Source: Lepiota brunneoincarnata | Taxonomy: Eukaryota; Basidiomycota; Agaricomycetes; Agaricales; Agaricaceae | Assembly: GCA_023014365.1 (NCBI GenBank) | Contig: JAEBUN010000007.1 | Location: 372,001 to 436,000 of the forward strand | Length of the DNA: 64,000 bases | Reading direction: 5' to 3' | In this document: in pieces, positions 1-11,581 of the stretch | Numbering within the stretch: the stretch's first letter is position 1 | Layout of the letters: the number at the start of each line of letters is the position of its first letter | Translations under genes and position numbers: made by a program | Notes under the pieces: model-generated | Seen by the model: the letters and a program-made list of their open reading frames with translations, nothing else | Told to the model about the DNA's origin: nothing | Database searches by the model: none

Positions 1-1983
1 TCGATGCCCAGGTTCTTCCAGTCAAGAAGTGGTGAAAGGCGCTCAACGCGGTTTCGCTGGTTGATGCGCTGCCGCCGCGTCTTCTGTGTGAATGAGAGCA
101 TGTGGTCGGTGAGTTGGTTGACGGCATCTTCGACGGATTGCATACGGCGATCGACGATGTAACACCCTTCATCTTCTGGCTGTTCAATGAGGTCCTGCAT
201 GAAGCACCCGAACCCAGAAAGGTTAGTGGTGACACTGGGTATACCCATCTGAAAGAATGTCAAATGGTGGATGTTTGATCATATATATGGGGATGTACGT
301 ACAACTGTGCACTCTGCAGGGGTGTAGCCCCATGGCTCGTAGTAGCTTGGGAACACGCCGAGATGGCAGCCTCTCACAAACTCTTCGTAGTCCAGTCCTA
401 GAATGGGGTTATTACTGTTCAAAAAGTCTGGGTGAAACACGATTTTAACGCGATCATGAGCATTATTGAAGAGTTTGACGCGTCGGATCTGGTTCAGGAT
501 GGGATCATTCACGTCGTCAGCCATGTTATGAGTAGTTACAGGCGGAAGTGAGTTCCGCTTAAGTGCGAAGATTCGTCGCTTGAGGAGAATCTGATCTTCT
601 TCCGAAAGAAGATCTTGAGGGGGGGGGATGGCCTTCATGTCACTAAAACAACCCCTGAGCGGAATTTGTTGCGATAGTACATGGACAACTTACCCATTGT
701 AACGAGCAGCATGATCAAACAACCGTTGGCCGATACGGTGCTGGATTTCGGTGACGGTGTCGCGCAACTGTTTAGTGACAGCCTGGCCTTTGAGGGCCTC
801 AATAGTATAGGAATGTGTTGCTGCTGGCATGATGATAAACGCCACGACAGTCACGGATGACCCGGACTTTTGCAAACGATAGTTTAGACCTGGACAGAGG
901 GGTGGTTGGAGTTGAAGGGCATGATGTTAGCGATCCCACTTACGAGCAAGCGACTCGATAAACATGTCAACGCCTTTGTTACGGTACTCATAGCGCCCCG
1001 CGGTGAACATGTAGAGGGTACTGTCAAGGTCGAAGTTGTAATGTCCATAGAAGTGTCCACGGATAAACTCGTTGATTTTGGCCTTAGCAGTGGCATGGAG
1101 GTTCTGGAATTCGTGCATGGCTTGGAACTTGACGACGTTGAGGCCATTTGGTAGAACCCCGTCAGGTTTTCGTTTGAGGAGGTGTTCGCTTTCGTAGGCG
1201 GTTATGTGGGAAACGGTCGTAAAAACGTCGGCACAGTGGGTTGCAGACCGTTCAATGCAATAACGATGGTAGATGCCGCGTTTTCCTGCTTCATGATCGA
1301 CATCAAAGTACTGGAGGTTATTGTAGAAATCGACGGAGCCGGCGCAGAGGTATCGTCCAAGGAGGGTAGCGTGTGTAGTGAACACAGTGGTGACGTCGAT
1401 ATGGCGTTTGCGACAGAGGGGGATAGCAAGGCCCGCTTGCCACTCGTGGAAGTGGGCGATGACGGCGGTGGTGAGCTGGCGCGCGACGTACTGAACAAGA
1501 CGTGAGACCAGAGTAGCCGAACGAAGAGAATAGGGTCACATCACCGAGGAACCACGCGACTAGGTAGCCAAAGATGATGGTCTCGTTCGTTTCGTGGTCG
1601 TTTGGGGGACTGGGTATGCCCGCGAGGTTCCACAAGTCACCTTTCCATTCGTCGAGACGAGACTGCATGCTACTCGTGTCAAAAAGGAGGACGTGGGGGT
1701 TGCCCTCGATGAGCCAGCGGCCGTAGAGAGCCTTGACGCCCTGAGACCGCATGTTGTCAAGGGTGTCTGCGAAGTGCTTGTCAGCGGGTTCCTTTGACTC
1801 CACCTCCATGGGCGCAGTCTTGTAAGAGAGGGGGCCGATAAGACAGTATCTGTCACCAAACTCTGAGACGGTGACTGGGACCTTTGTTTTTATGACGGTG
1901 TATATACCGCCAACCTTGTTGGCGACCTCCCAGGCACACTCAAAGAGGAGGGGGTGCTGCACATCGCGCTTAGGATCGGACAT
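1..1983 (-). CDS. GSY1: Glycogen synthase (GT3), 3' end beyond window
   Basis: Transfers glucose from UDP-glucose to growing glycogen in the cytosol. The ATG is at 1983. The first exon shows the eukaryotic GT3 start ([21 protein letters not shown]), with the glycine-rich donor-site loop and lysine. Later exons carry [27 protein letters not shown], the [17 protein letters not shown] segment and, near 310-400, [14 protein letters not shown], which holds the acidic catalytic-site region of the family. At least four introns interrupt the frame (roughly 1500-1545, 880-950, 640-690 and 205-305). The last visible exon ([13 protein letters not shown] onward) runs off the left edge, so the C-terminal regulatory phosphorylation region is not seen. 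No frame damage is visible. Family assignment is firm; the exact exon joins are inferred. Confidence 0.95.
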
Positions 1984-2140
1984 GGTGGTGGTGGTAGAAA
2001 GTAAAAATTGCCAGAGAATTCAGTACAACCCTTGTCCCGAGAGTCTGTGACGTCATTCCTGTGACAGTCACATTGACCCCCAGCCACCTTTATCTTATCT
2101 CGTCGCTAATACGAGCGTAGTCACAATGGAAGAGAGCAAA

Positions 2141-3219
2141 TTAACCTATAAATCGTTTCAACCAGACAGCGCTCAGCACGAATTTGTGTCTTACCTGATT
2201 GTTTGTGAGTACATTGATTCCGCTGATGACCTCGACCGGGCCCTCAGGCTCGGCATTGTCCTGGAGGATCAACCGCTTCTGCACCGAGTAGCGGGTTCGC
2301 TGCAGTGTTGCACCCATCAGAGAATCGACCTGGATCAGAAAGAGCTTAACGAGAACCCACCCCTGAAAGGCGCAGAAATACCCACCAGACTCCCAAAGAA
2401 CCCCGCAAATGAACCCCAGACGACAAGCTCCACCACCACTGCACTCCAAGCACCTCTGCAGCGCGTGTTCTCGATGACAAGGGTGATTGCCATCAGGACC
2501 CCGACAAGGGCACCTCCAGCACCCGAGGCCAGAGTTCCTCCCACCGACATACCTCCGTTCGTCCCTGGTGGGACCGGCTTCCATGTGGTAATCAGCCGTG
2601 GCCTTCCGCGGGAAAGAACACCTAGTTCTGATGCTAGCGTATCTCCCAGGCAGCATGCGTAGTGTCTACAAAACATAATCAGTTAAATCCTTTTCCCACC
2701 TTTGACTAACTCACCCAAGCGCAGCTAACACCAGCGCCCGACTCCACCCATTCGCTACGTTTTTCTCAATCGGACACCATCCCGTCTCACTGTACACCAC
2801 CCCTGTTGCAGCCGACAACACCCGAGTCACAATCCACGCCTGTACGCTTTCTGGAACGAACAATCCGTTCCATAGAATGGCTGCTGCAAATCCAGACGCG
2901 CTGTTGCACAGGACCTGCCACCCCGTTCGGTACCCTGCCTCATGATACCCATCCTCTAACGCGGCCTTGCGCTGCTTGCCATCTACGTTCCGTATTTGTT
3001 CAGTTCTTGCGTCTGTCCTCGACCATCCTACGTACATTTTGTAGCCCGACTGCCAATCAGGTAAAAACCAATGAGAGAGGCACCGAAAGCCCAGAGACCA
3101 CCCGACAAACTGCCGTACCCTACCAAAAATGCTGTGAACGCGCCGCTGGGCGAGAGTGATTTTTTTCGAAGACCATGAAGGCTCAGAAGGAGCGCAAGAA
3201 TAAGTGGGATGACCTCCAT
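2141..3219 (-). CDS. TMEM19/DUF92-family membrane protein
   Basis: Polytopic integral membrane protein of the DUF92/TMEM19 family. Members with known function include plant prenylphosphate kinases, but the fungal role is not established. The ATG at 3219 starts a hydrophobic segment (MEVIPLILALLLSLHGLRKKSL), followed by SGAFTAFLVGYGSLSGG. A middle exon has ACCLGDTLASELGVLS and TWKPVPPGTNGGMSVGGTLAS, the hallmark family motif. The last exon starts at 2329 with VDSLMGATLQ, the C-terminal DUF92 signature, and ends at the TAA at 2141. One intron near 2330-2386 separates the last two parts and two more lie upstream. The plus-strand open frame over 2126-2662 is its shadow. Length (about 300 residues) fits the family. 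Confidence 0.87.
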
Positions 3220-4040
3220 GAAGATCGAAATGAGATAGCAGTGTTTAAATAGACGCTCAGCCACATTCACACGTGTAAGTAGTGGACATATTTGGTAACT
3301 GATCCCTTCGCAAGTGTTAATCTGATGAGCAGGAAAGAGAAATTTTAACATCCTGCAGGTAGGAAATCGTTCAGAGGTCGATGGCTTTGGTTATGGACGA
3401 CGTGGTAGGAATTTTTTGGACACATGACTCCACCTCCTAGAACTTTGCGGAACGGAGAAACCTGAAAGGACACCATCTCACACATGGCACGAGTTCAAAG
3501 CACTTGGCCTGAACGATTCGCGACTACCTGAGCAGTTTTAAACGGATCCAAGTATGCTGCCTTAGGCGAGAGAGAAAACTTCGCAGAGGTGAAGGAGGCA
3601 CGATCACCGAGCTACAAAAGATGGGGAAGTCTTAAAGAACGAGGTGTTCGGCCTGCCTAGCCGCCATGGGATGTGCACTGAGCAGGAGGATATGTCCTCG
3701 CGGTTTGTCTTCTCGTCGTGCTCTGCTCATCTTATACCAAGCCACGTGCCCGACGGATTGGTACTTCCACTCTCTCGCCGACATCGAATCTTTCACCCAA
3801 CTCTTGACCAGGTAGCCCCTCCGAGGTAAAGTGCATATTCGACTATGACACCAGCATCGCGCTTACCCACCCACCCCTTTACATTTCCTCTTGTGCCATC
3901 AACCCACCAGGCCTGCAGCAAAATCAGCACCGGCTCCGTCGACAACACGATCTCAATAGCCCTCCAGTCCACTCCTGATACTATGGCTATAAATCCACAT
4001 ACTGGTACTCGCCTCCCTCCACTGGGGCTCACAACACATT
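3220..4040. other. Gene-less stretch, no recognisable feature
   Basis: Intergenic DNA between the TMEM19 gene and the decayed TPR-CHAT gene. Short open frames are present on both strands, but none shows a recognisable domain, credible splice structure or signal peptide. I see nothing else to report. Confidence 0.5.
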
Positions 4041-4049
4041 GAAAATTAT

Positions 4050-6110
4050 GGCCTGGACAAAATCAGGGATCATAAGGACCCGGACAGAGCAGAGAGTTTT
4101 TCCACAGCTTGGGGCTACCTTCTGCTATCGGTTTGGGTGCACAGGGATGTTAAGTGGCATTGATGAGGCAATCAAAAATCAGCAACAAGTTTGGGCCTGC
4201 CCCGAGTGAAAGGGATCATAAAGATGCAAGTCAATATGATTGACTAGTACTAGGCTTTAAGCAAGTGCGAAATCACAGGAGGGTGTAATGGGAAACCATG
4301 TAACACCAAGGGTTTTTAGTGAGTATGCCTGACAGGGAGAACCTCACACTCTCGGGACCTAGTCCTAGAGGTTAGCTGGTAATCAGTTTTTGCCCTGACC
4401 GAAGGAAAAAAAAAAAAATCAGCAACAGGCAGTATTGCTCACTCCTGATGATCACCCTGACAAAGCAGCACATCTCAGCAAGCTCGGAGTATCTTTTGAG
4501 AGCCAGTGTCAGCACACAGGAATGCGGGGTGGCTTTGATGAGGCGATCAAGAATAAGCAGCAGGCAGTACTGCTTATCCCAGATAGTCATCCTGACAAAC
4601 CAGCATAGCTCAGAAACCTCGCAATTTCCTTCCAGAGTTAGTTTCATCATATTGGGTCATCCAATGACTTGGATAACGCGATTTCATATTTTCGGTCAGC
4701 TGCGACCTCTAGCATCGGCTTGAACAGGGCCGTTCAGTCGTCTGGAATCAGCTACTCAACCTCCGAACTTCAGTACATTACCTTCGTCAAGCTTACCCAG
4801 ATAGTATCTGCGCTGAATTTGTGCAAGTCTCACATGAGCTCTAGAGTGCAACTACCCGAGGAGAAGCTGTGATGTCTGATGATGTGAAGGTCTCACCCGA
4901 GGAGAAACTCAGCGCTATCATTGTCTTGCTGAGAAGTGGGATTCACTTATTGATTGCTTCCGGAATTTGGAGACTTCCTACTTCCAAAAAAAAAAAAGTT
5001 TCTGTTCTGAAGGGCGCTGCTAGTTCAGGTCCTGTGGTCGTCAATGTCCGTCAGGGCCGTTGCGATGCATTGGTCCTTGAACGAGGCAAGGACCAGGTGC
5101 TCCATATCCCATTAGATAAGCTCCACAACGAGGATGTGGACAAGATGTGGAAGCCTCTCAGAGATGATTTTTCTGATCATGGGAATTGCTTCCATGGCAG
5201 CGGAACCACAGATTCCACAGCAGACAACCCACGTCTTGTATGGACTCTCTCAAAACTTGATTCAAGTCTCGTAAAGATTCTTAATGGTTTGGGCTTGAAG
5301 GTAATGGTCGCTTGTTATCATGGAATGGTCTCACTGACACCGGTTTCAGACAGGTGGATCTGATCCCCTGCATTTGGTATTGCACAACCGGCCCCTCACC
5401 TTCTTCCACTTCATACTGCCTTTCTCTCACTGGGAGCTAGGATAGATGGGACATTCAGCTATGTGATCTTGTCGTACACTCCAACCGTCAATGCCTTGTT
5501 GGAGGCATGCCCAAAAGATGAAACGCTACTGGCCGTTCAATCAACTTTTCAGTATCTCCATGACTGACACCCCAGGTCAAGACTTACTGCCAAGCATGGA
5601 GAAAAAGGACTAAGATAGGAGAGCTCTTCTCTACAGACTCCAGGTGGAAATTTCAAGTACTTTGAAATGAATAAGCGACGTGAGAGCAGGTGCTAGCCCA
5701 CATAGCGAACAGTAGTTGGATTCATCTCGTATATCACACTGTCCAGGGGCCACACAATAGTTTCTGCCTCCACGATCACCGTTTGGAAATCACAGATATC
5801 ATTGCCAATGCCGACTTTGCGTCCTTGTCGGCTTGCGAAACAGCGACTGGAGATGAATCACTGGATGGAGTGGTGTATATTATTGGTGTGATGATGGGAG
5901 CAGGATATCAGAGTATCATTGGGACAATGTGGGCAATACCCGATAAAGCGGTTCTGATAATAACTGAAACTGTTTAATTACACCTTCTTTCCGAAGGAGA
6001 ATCAAACAGTGAATGGGCAGCACGAGCACTGCATGAAGCTGTTAAGAAGATGCGAGAGTTGAGTCATGGCTGCTTTAATTCTTGGGTACCTTTTGTACAC
6101 TATGGTGTAT
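4050..6110 (+). pseudogene. Decayed TPR-CHAT (caspase-like) gene
   Basis: Remnant of a fungal TPR-repeat protein ending in a CHAT (caspase HetF-associated) protease domain. Repeat units appear from about 4105 (LGATFCYRF, GIDEAIKNQQQ), then 4418-4650 (QAVLLTPDDHPDKAAHL, LGVSFES, FDEAIKNKQQAVLLIPDSHPDK) and 4660-4710 (NDLDNAISYFRSAATSSIG). CHAT follows: GPVVVNVRQGRCDALVL near 5025, FSYVILSYTPTVNALLEA near 5455, and LSACETATGDESLDGVV near 5820 with the presumed catalytic cysteine. A histidine in LVYHTVQG near 5735 sits where the catalytic histidine is expected. The copy is broken: there is an in-frame stop after HPDKPA near 4602, several frame changes, and a retroposon inserted at 4188. No start codon with a continuous frame can be found. 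Intact relatives are multi-copy in agaricomycetes and are discussed as NLR-like effectors; this copy should be non-functional. Confidence 0.8.
4188..4413 (+). mobile_element. SINE-like retroposon with A-tail and 14-bp TSD
   Basis: About 226 bp ending in a run of 13 or more A. It is flanked by the direct repeat AAAAATCAGCAACA at 4174-4187 and 4414-4427. Removing the insert and one repeat copy rejoins the TPR frame as DEAIKNQQQAVLLTPD, which matches the next repeat unit (DEAIKNKQQAVLLIPD). That is strong internal proof of an insertion. No clear tRNA-type A or B box is visible, so the head is not an obvious tRNA derivative; a 5'-truncated LINE tail is the alternative. Confidence 0.8.
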
Positions 6111-6531
6111 GATATATGATATATGATATATCCAACAACTGTAGTCCTGGTACTGCTTCCTGTGACACTCATGCACAGTACAGTAACTCCTCCGCCTCTC
6201 CCCAAGTACCACCATCGTCCCTGGGCCGATGTTCTCACACAAGATGGCTGTCGTGCTTTGCTAATGCATGCTTTGATAAGGAAGCGAGTATCCCCATCTT
6301 GTAACATGATATTATCAAGAACGAATTTCACATGCAATGGTCCCCCCGGTCACCTGGGAGTTCTTGCCTCTCACGAAGGGCTATTATACGAACGAAGAAA
6401 GGAGAAAATCAACTGCATCATCATGCCCTCCAAATAGACTGATTCATTGCATAAAAACACACGCACAGCACTATAACACTCCAGCCCGGTTGGTCTCTCT
6501 TCTCCCGCCTAGAATCTAGACCACCCACAAA

Positions 6532-8882
6532 ATGTCTCCAACAAACATCGTGGAGGTCACCTTCTCCTACACATGCCACTACATCAGCCAATTCAGCAAA
6601 GATCATCGCGTAGCATTCTATAGCCTTGTCCTTGGCTCCTGTACGTCCTCCCCTGAATACCTCAATAAACCCATACTTAATCCATCCAAATAATAGTCTG
6701 GGTTACTTGGGAAATTCTGTACCGCACCCTCCTCTATCCACGCTTTTTCTCCCCATTGCGACACCTTCCTGGTCCGCCCCTTGGTGGACCCATTAGCGGG
6801 CAGTTTCCAGCGATTATCAAGGGCGAAGCTGGAATCCCCCAGAGGGAGTGGGTCAAAAAGTATGGCAACGTCGTGCGCGTTGTTGGACCCGTCGGGATTG
6901 AGAGGTTGATATTCATGAGCCCAGAAGCAAATCAAAAGATTTTAGTAAGCGACTGGGTTGAATATCCCCGAGTGAGTGCTTTATATCGCTCGACGTGCCG
7001 AGTGAATGACTAGACATGAGTGTAGCCCAAATTTATGCGGGATGTACTTGCCCTTGTCACCGGCTATGGGCTGTTGACAGTGACGAAGAATGAGCATAAG
7101 CAAATGAGGAGGACGATGAATCCTGCGTTTTCGTTGCCGAATCTCATTTCCCGTACGCCCCTTCCTTCCTTCACATGTCTGATACTCACACGTAGACACC
7201 AGAAACTGATGAGTATTATGATGCTATCGAAAGGTCACTTCTGATAAAATCAATCATCAAACTCACAACTCATTTAAGCATCTTAGCTTGATCAAGATAT
7301 TCGACAAACAAATCTCCGCAAGCGAAAAACCAGAATCCGGAAAGCTCCTGCTCATATACGAATGGAGTATGTTCCTCTCCCTCCCTGTTCTCCTTTCTCT
7401 TAGTTGATCTCCACATCAACCCCAACAGTGTCCAAAGTAACGCTCGACATCATTTGCCAAACCGCGTTCGGCTATCGAACTGATTCTCTTCATGACCCTC
7501 ATAATGAACTCGCCGACGCCTATGAAAAAATAATTGGACTGCAAAGTGGGAGAAACGTTGCTTGGCTTATTGGGCTCGTCAGTATCCCTGGGTTTATGCG
7601 TTTTGCGCAAAGTCATGTGGCGTGGAGGTTCAGGCGGGTGTTGGCCAAGATGGGTGATTTGGGTAGGCTTTTTTGGACTCGAGCCATCATTGGCCCTATT
7701 TTATTTCGGGGGTTACTGATTTGAGTGGAATACCGCTACAGGAAGAATTGCGGTTATCATCGATTCGATGTATCGGATCCGACAGGTCTCTGCGAGGATT
7801 TTAGAAGAGAAGATGAAGGATAGTGTGATTATAGTTTCGGATACAGAGACAAAAAAAGATATCATGAGTTTGCTTGTTAGGTCCAGGAAGCAGAGCTTGG
7901 AGCGGGACCCGGGCGAGTGGGTTATGACGGACGAGGCTATGATGGATCAAGTCGTGCGTTCTTTTCTTGTGATTAGTAGTGTGGATCTAAAGAACCGGCG
8001 CAGCTGACGTTCCTTGGTGCTGGCCATGAGACGACGGCCTCCGGACTTGCTTGGGTATGCTCTCCCTCTGATCAGCTTTTTCATGTAATAACCTGTGGTT
8101 TTAGACTCTCTACCTTCTCGCGACGCACAAAGATGTTCAAAATAAACTCCGCGAAGAAGTCACACCCATTTTTGCTGAGAAGCCCCGACCCGAATACCGT
8201 ACGCTCAAAGAACTTCAATGGCTCGATTGCGTTGTGTAAGCCCCACTTTACTTGACACTGCACTAGTCTTGCTATATTGGAATATAGCATGGAGAGTCTT
8301 CGCGTCCTCCCACCCGTACCTATGACATTCCGCCAAGCGGCCAAGACGGACTACATTGACGGTGTGCTGGTACCCAAGGGGACGATATTCTACGTTCCTG
8401 TGCGTCCCTTCAAACACTATTTCCCACCCCCAGAGTCCCGTTAATGCTAAAACGCCAGATCCGAGTGATCAATACGTGGAAAGCGGTGTGGGGTGAAGAT
8501 GCAGAAGAATTCCGACCAGCACGATGGCTTAACTTACCAAAGGCCTATCACCCCTCGCTCTCCCTTATGTCGTTCATCGCAGGCCCGCACGCGTGTATTG
8601 GGAAGACAATGTCGATTATCGAGATGAAAACTGTGATTGCGTGAGTGTTGCGTCTCTCGTGGTATTGATGATCAGCGTGTAAATTGCTGGCCGGGCAGAT
8701 CATTGATTACGAACTTTGAATTCGATCTGGCGTATGAGGGACAGAAGCCGATTCCTACCTCTGCTGTTACTATGAGTGAGTTAGCCTTATTTTTTTTTGT
8801 TTACTGTGTGCTGATGCGCAAATATGTAGAGCCGAAGGATAATATGCCGCTTAAAATTCGTCGGGTACAACCCAAATTTTAA
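6532..8882 (+). CDS. Cytochrome P450 monooxygenase
   Basis: Haem-thiolate monooxygenase, probably ER-anchored through the N-terminal stretch SLVLGSFWVTWEILYRTLLYPRF. The start is the ATG at 6532; exon 2 follows a short intron that begins with GTACGT after LGS. Landmarks in order: the proline-rich hinge RHLPGPPLGGP, a C-helix region (KQMRRTMNPAFS), the I-helix LTFLGAGHETTASGLAW (AGxET oxygen-activation motif), the K-helix ExxR (MESLRVLPP), FRPARW (PERF-type), and the haem loop FIAGPHACIG with the axial cysteine. It ends with LKIRRVQPKF and TAA at 8882. At least eight introns are needed, all with usable GT/AG sites, and no lesion is seen. The substrate cannot be read from the sequence; I do not assign a CYP family. 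Confidence 0.92.
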
Positions 8883-9534
8883 ATATCATGCGAAAGTCAC
8901 TGTCCTCACCGTGTATTGGTTGTTTAATTTATCTCTCGTGTAGTAGGCATGTTAAGCAGCAGAATGAAACAGAAGTACTCAGAACCAGACTCTCCACACA
9001 ATGTGTCCTATATGTAGACACAAGAAATCCCGACGGGCATAGGCGTCCTTTACAATAATATACAATGTACGCCCTTAATATAATGCGCCACCCGGGAACG
9101 AGCGCTTAAATTGGTAAGTGTGACCGATTGTGCATGACCTGCTCCAACGGCACCCAGACCCCGCCATCAGGACACAAACCAGCTCTCAGCGCCCACTAAC
9201 CACGCTCGCTACCGCGTTGTCGGGGGATTTCTCAAGGCAACAAGGCTCCCAATAAACTCTCACTGATAGCACTTACGGGTATTTATGCACGCTCCTTCAC
9301 TCCTGTTGTTGCCAACCTCTTCCTTCAGCCCTTTCGAGCAGAGCTCCAGCTACCAGAGACTACGATGCAGTTATTGGTAGATCTCCCAAAGTGAGTATTA
9401 TTTCATCAAGAAGTTAGCGTTGTACTGGACGTTGGAAAGTGAGCCCCAGGCTATCCATGTCAGTGAGTACCTGTTGGATGTCCTGCGCGTCTTTTCCGCT
9501 TGGCACTGATTCATTGTGCTGTGGCACAACCCAG
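8883..9534. other. Gene-less stretch downstream of the P450
   Basis: Contains the P450 3' region and possibly the 5' end of the next gene (an ATG at 9364 followed by a GTGAGT donor-like site). No RNA gene or repeat is recognised. Confidence 0.4.
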
Positions 9535-10469
9535 TCCGAAGAGGACCTCGAGAAATACCAACTAGAACATTCAACTCTTCCGAAACGACATCATCAAATG
9601 AACCCGATTCGAATGAACAACGACCTGCTCCTTCGGCAGGGCTCACCATACACTCTGAACCTGTCTTTGACAATCAAGGGGATGTAGTGATGCATGTCCT
9701 GGGGGAGGATTCCCAGGAAGGGCCATCATTTCCCCCTCCATCTTCGCCGTCTTCGCCAACGAATCCACTTAGAGCTGACCCCTTCCATCTCGACCTCGCT
9801 GCCCAGGGATATAGCTCGTCTTTCCAATCCACGTTCTCCCTCACGGATGTTGGCACAAGTGCAGGTACGGGCCTACGAGAGGGGCGCAGCTATGATATCA
9901 TTGGTACATCATATCCAGACTATATGCTCGACACACTCTCCTTTGCCTCCGACAGTCGTGACTATCACCCACTCTGGCGCTATATTCTCGAATACTGGTT
10001 CCCCTCTACCTCAGGATTCGAGGTTGTCCAAAATTGGGACCCTGAGAGTTCGTATGGGTATCATGTACAACAGGATAGCCAAAGCGAGGGCCCGCCGAAA
10101 TGCCTCCCTTCGTTCGCCGTGTTCGACACGGCGTTCCCTACCCAACCATTCCTATTTCTATTTCTCCAAGGCGGATCCACTTGCGACTTTGCACGGCTGC
10201 GGGCACGAAATATAGCAGAAGAGGGGTTCGAGACACTACGTGCTTGTTCGTTCACTTCGGGTTTCAAGTCGCTGTGCGTGATGAGTGCGATCGATGCCAA
10301 GTGGGGGATGTTTGTACGAGAGCCTGGATGGTTAGAGGGTGATACCAGCCTTGATTATGTTGGGGAGTGGCAGGAGGATGTTACAAGTGATGGGTCGTTT
10401 GGGGTTATGGGGTACTGCTTCGAAGAGATGAAGAAGGATATTGTGGGGATGCGAGGGCAAAGGCGCTAA
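9535..10469 (+). CDS. Uncharacterised protein, 5' end unresolved
   Basis: A long open frame entered at a plausible acceptor (CCCAG before 9535) and closed by TAA at 10469. The N-terminal third is low complexity and S/P-rich (EGPSFPPPSSPSSPTNP). The rest is globular, with SDSRDYHPLWRYILEYWFP, FLFLFLQGGSTCDFARLRARNIAEEGFETLRA and FKSLCVMSAIDAKWGMFVREPGW. The order (hydrophobic beta strand, helix, then 'SAI..KWG.F') resembles uncharacterised fungal proteins often met near decayed repeats; this is impression, not a match. The frame has a stop at 9507, so the start is either the internal ATG at 9690 or an upstream exon. Function unknown. Confidence 0.5.
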
Positions 10470-11580
10470 TGCCACTGCAAGGAGATCGGAAGGCAAGGCT
10501 GTGACTGAACGTAAGCGTCTTGTGTGTATATTATCATGAAATCTTCGTTCGGTGCTATGCTTCGGGGTTTGAGATCGATGCGTTGCTCGCCTGTTCGAGT
10601 GTGGCTGGTTGCCAGAAGGTCAGAAGACAAGAAGCCAAGCCTTCGATGCGGTGGCGAACAAATACTCGGAACATCAAGAACTGCACGGGTTCAGCCTGGT
10701 GTGGACTTCTTATGTGGAGATCATAAAGCATGCCGGAATGTCATAGCTCCACACAGCACGAGGCGTTGAGTGAGCTTCTTTTGTTCAATTTCGGAATAAG
10801 TGGCCATCGGGCAGTGAAATAGGTGAATTTCCTTCCGGGTAAGGTTTAGTGTGATGGTATCGCATCCAGTTCTGTGTTGGGAATGAGGCCTTGAGGTTTG
10901 AACGTTGTGCAGGCCGTGAAACTGGATGTTGTCCTTCCTGTTGCAACCGTCTTGTTCAGCTGACGACCAGGAAGAAGCAGACCACTCCTGGCTAACTTGA
11001 ACGCTAACTCTGTTCATGTTTAAATATAAATGTTGTCACGAACGAATATCCCCTTGGCACTCAATAGATCCGCACACTGGCCATCATCTCGTCGCCTCGA
11101 TCCCCGATGTTAGTTTCAATCAACCGAAGCTACTCGCCGCACACCGGCATGAAACCTCCTGGCCAAAATCCACACAAGCACCGCTTCTTGCCTACCCTAG
11201 TTCCATACTTCGGTATAAGTATCTCCTGAGTTTAGCAACGAAGGTCCTATGTCACAGCAACAAAATTGGGATATTATAAGACCCTCAGAGTCCACGAAAA
11301 CTGAGTTTCACGTTTCCCTTCCCCTTCCCCCCCTTTACATCAGATTGGAGTCGGAACAGTGCCTTCGCGGAGCGGTCTCAACAGATCAGAAAGGCTCTCC
11401 GCATCTCTTATTCTCTTTTGGTTCACTCCCTCTGCACCTTCCTCTCTCCTCTGGCCTCTCCCAAGTTCTCTCGTCGCTTGCGCTCGCCCCGCAGACAGGA
11501 GATGAATGACTGGGAAACAAGGGTGGGCATTGTTTGCCTTTTGTGGCAATGGCGCTTGATACTCAAAAGGGACAAATACT
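10470..11580. other. Gene-less stretch
   Basis: About 1.1 kb with only short open frames that show no domain or splice logic. The last part presumably holds the promoter and first exon of the following DUF6533 gene, but I could not place its start codon. Confidence 0.4.
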
Positions 11581-11581
11581 C

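Noticed and set aside
2126..2662. 178-codon plus-strand open frame
   Set aside because: Antisense to the DUF92 signature exons; composition is a shadow.
6100..6132. GATATAT repeats
   Set aside because: Simple AT-rich microsatellite; no sign of function.
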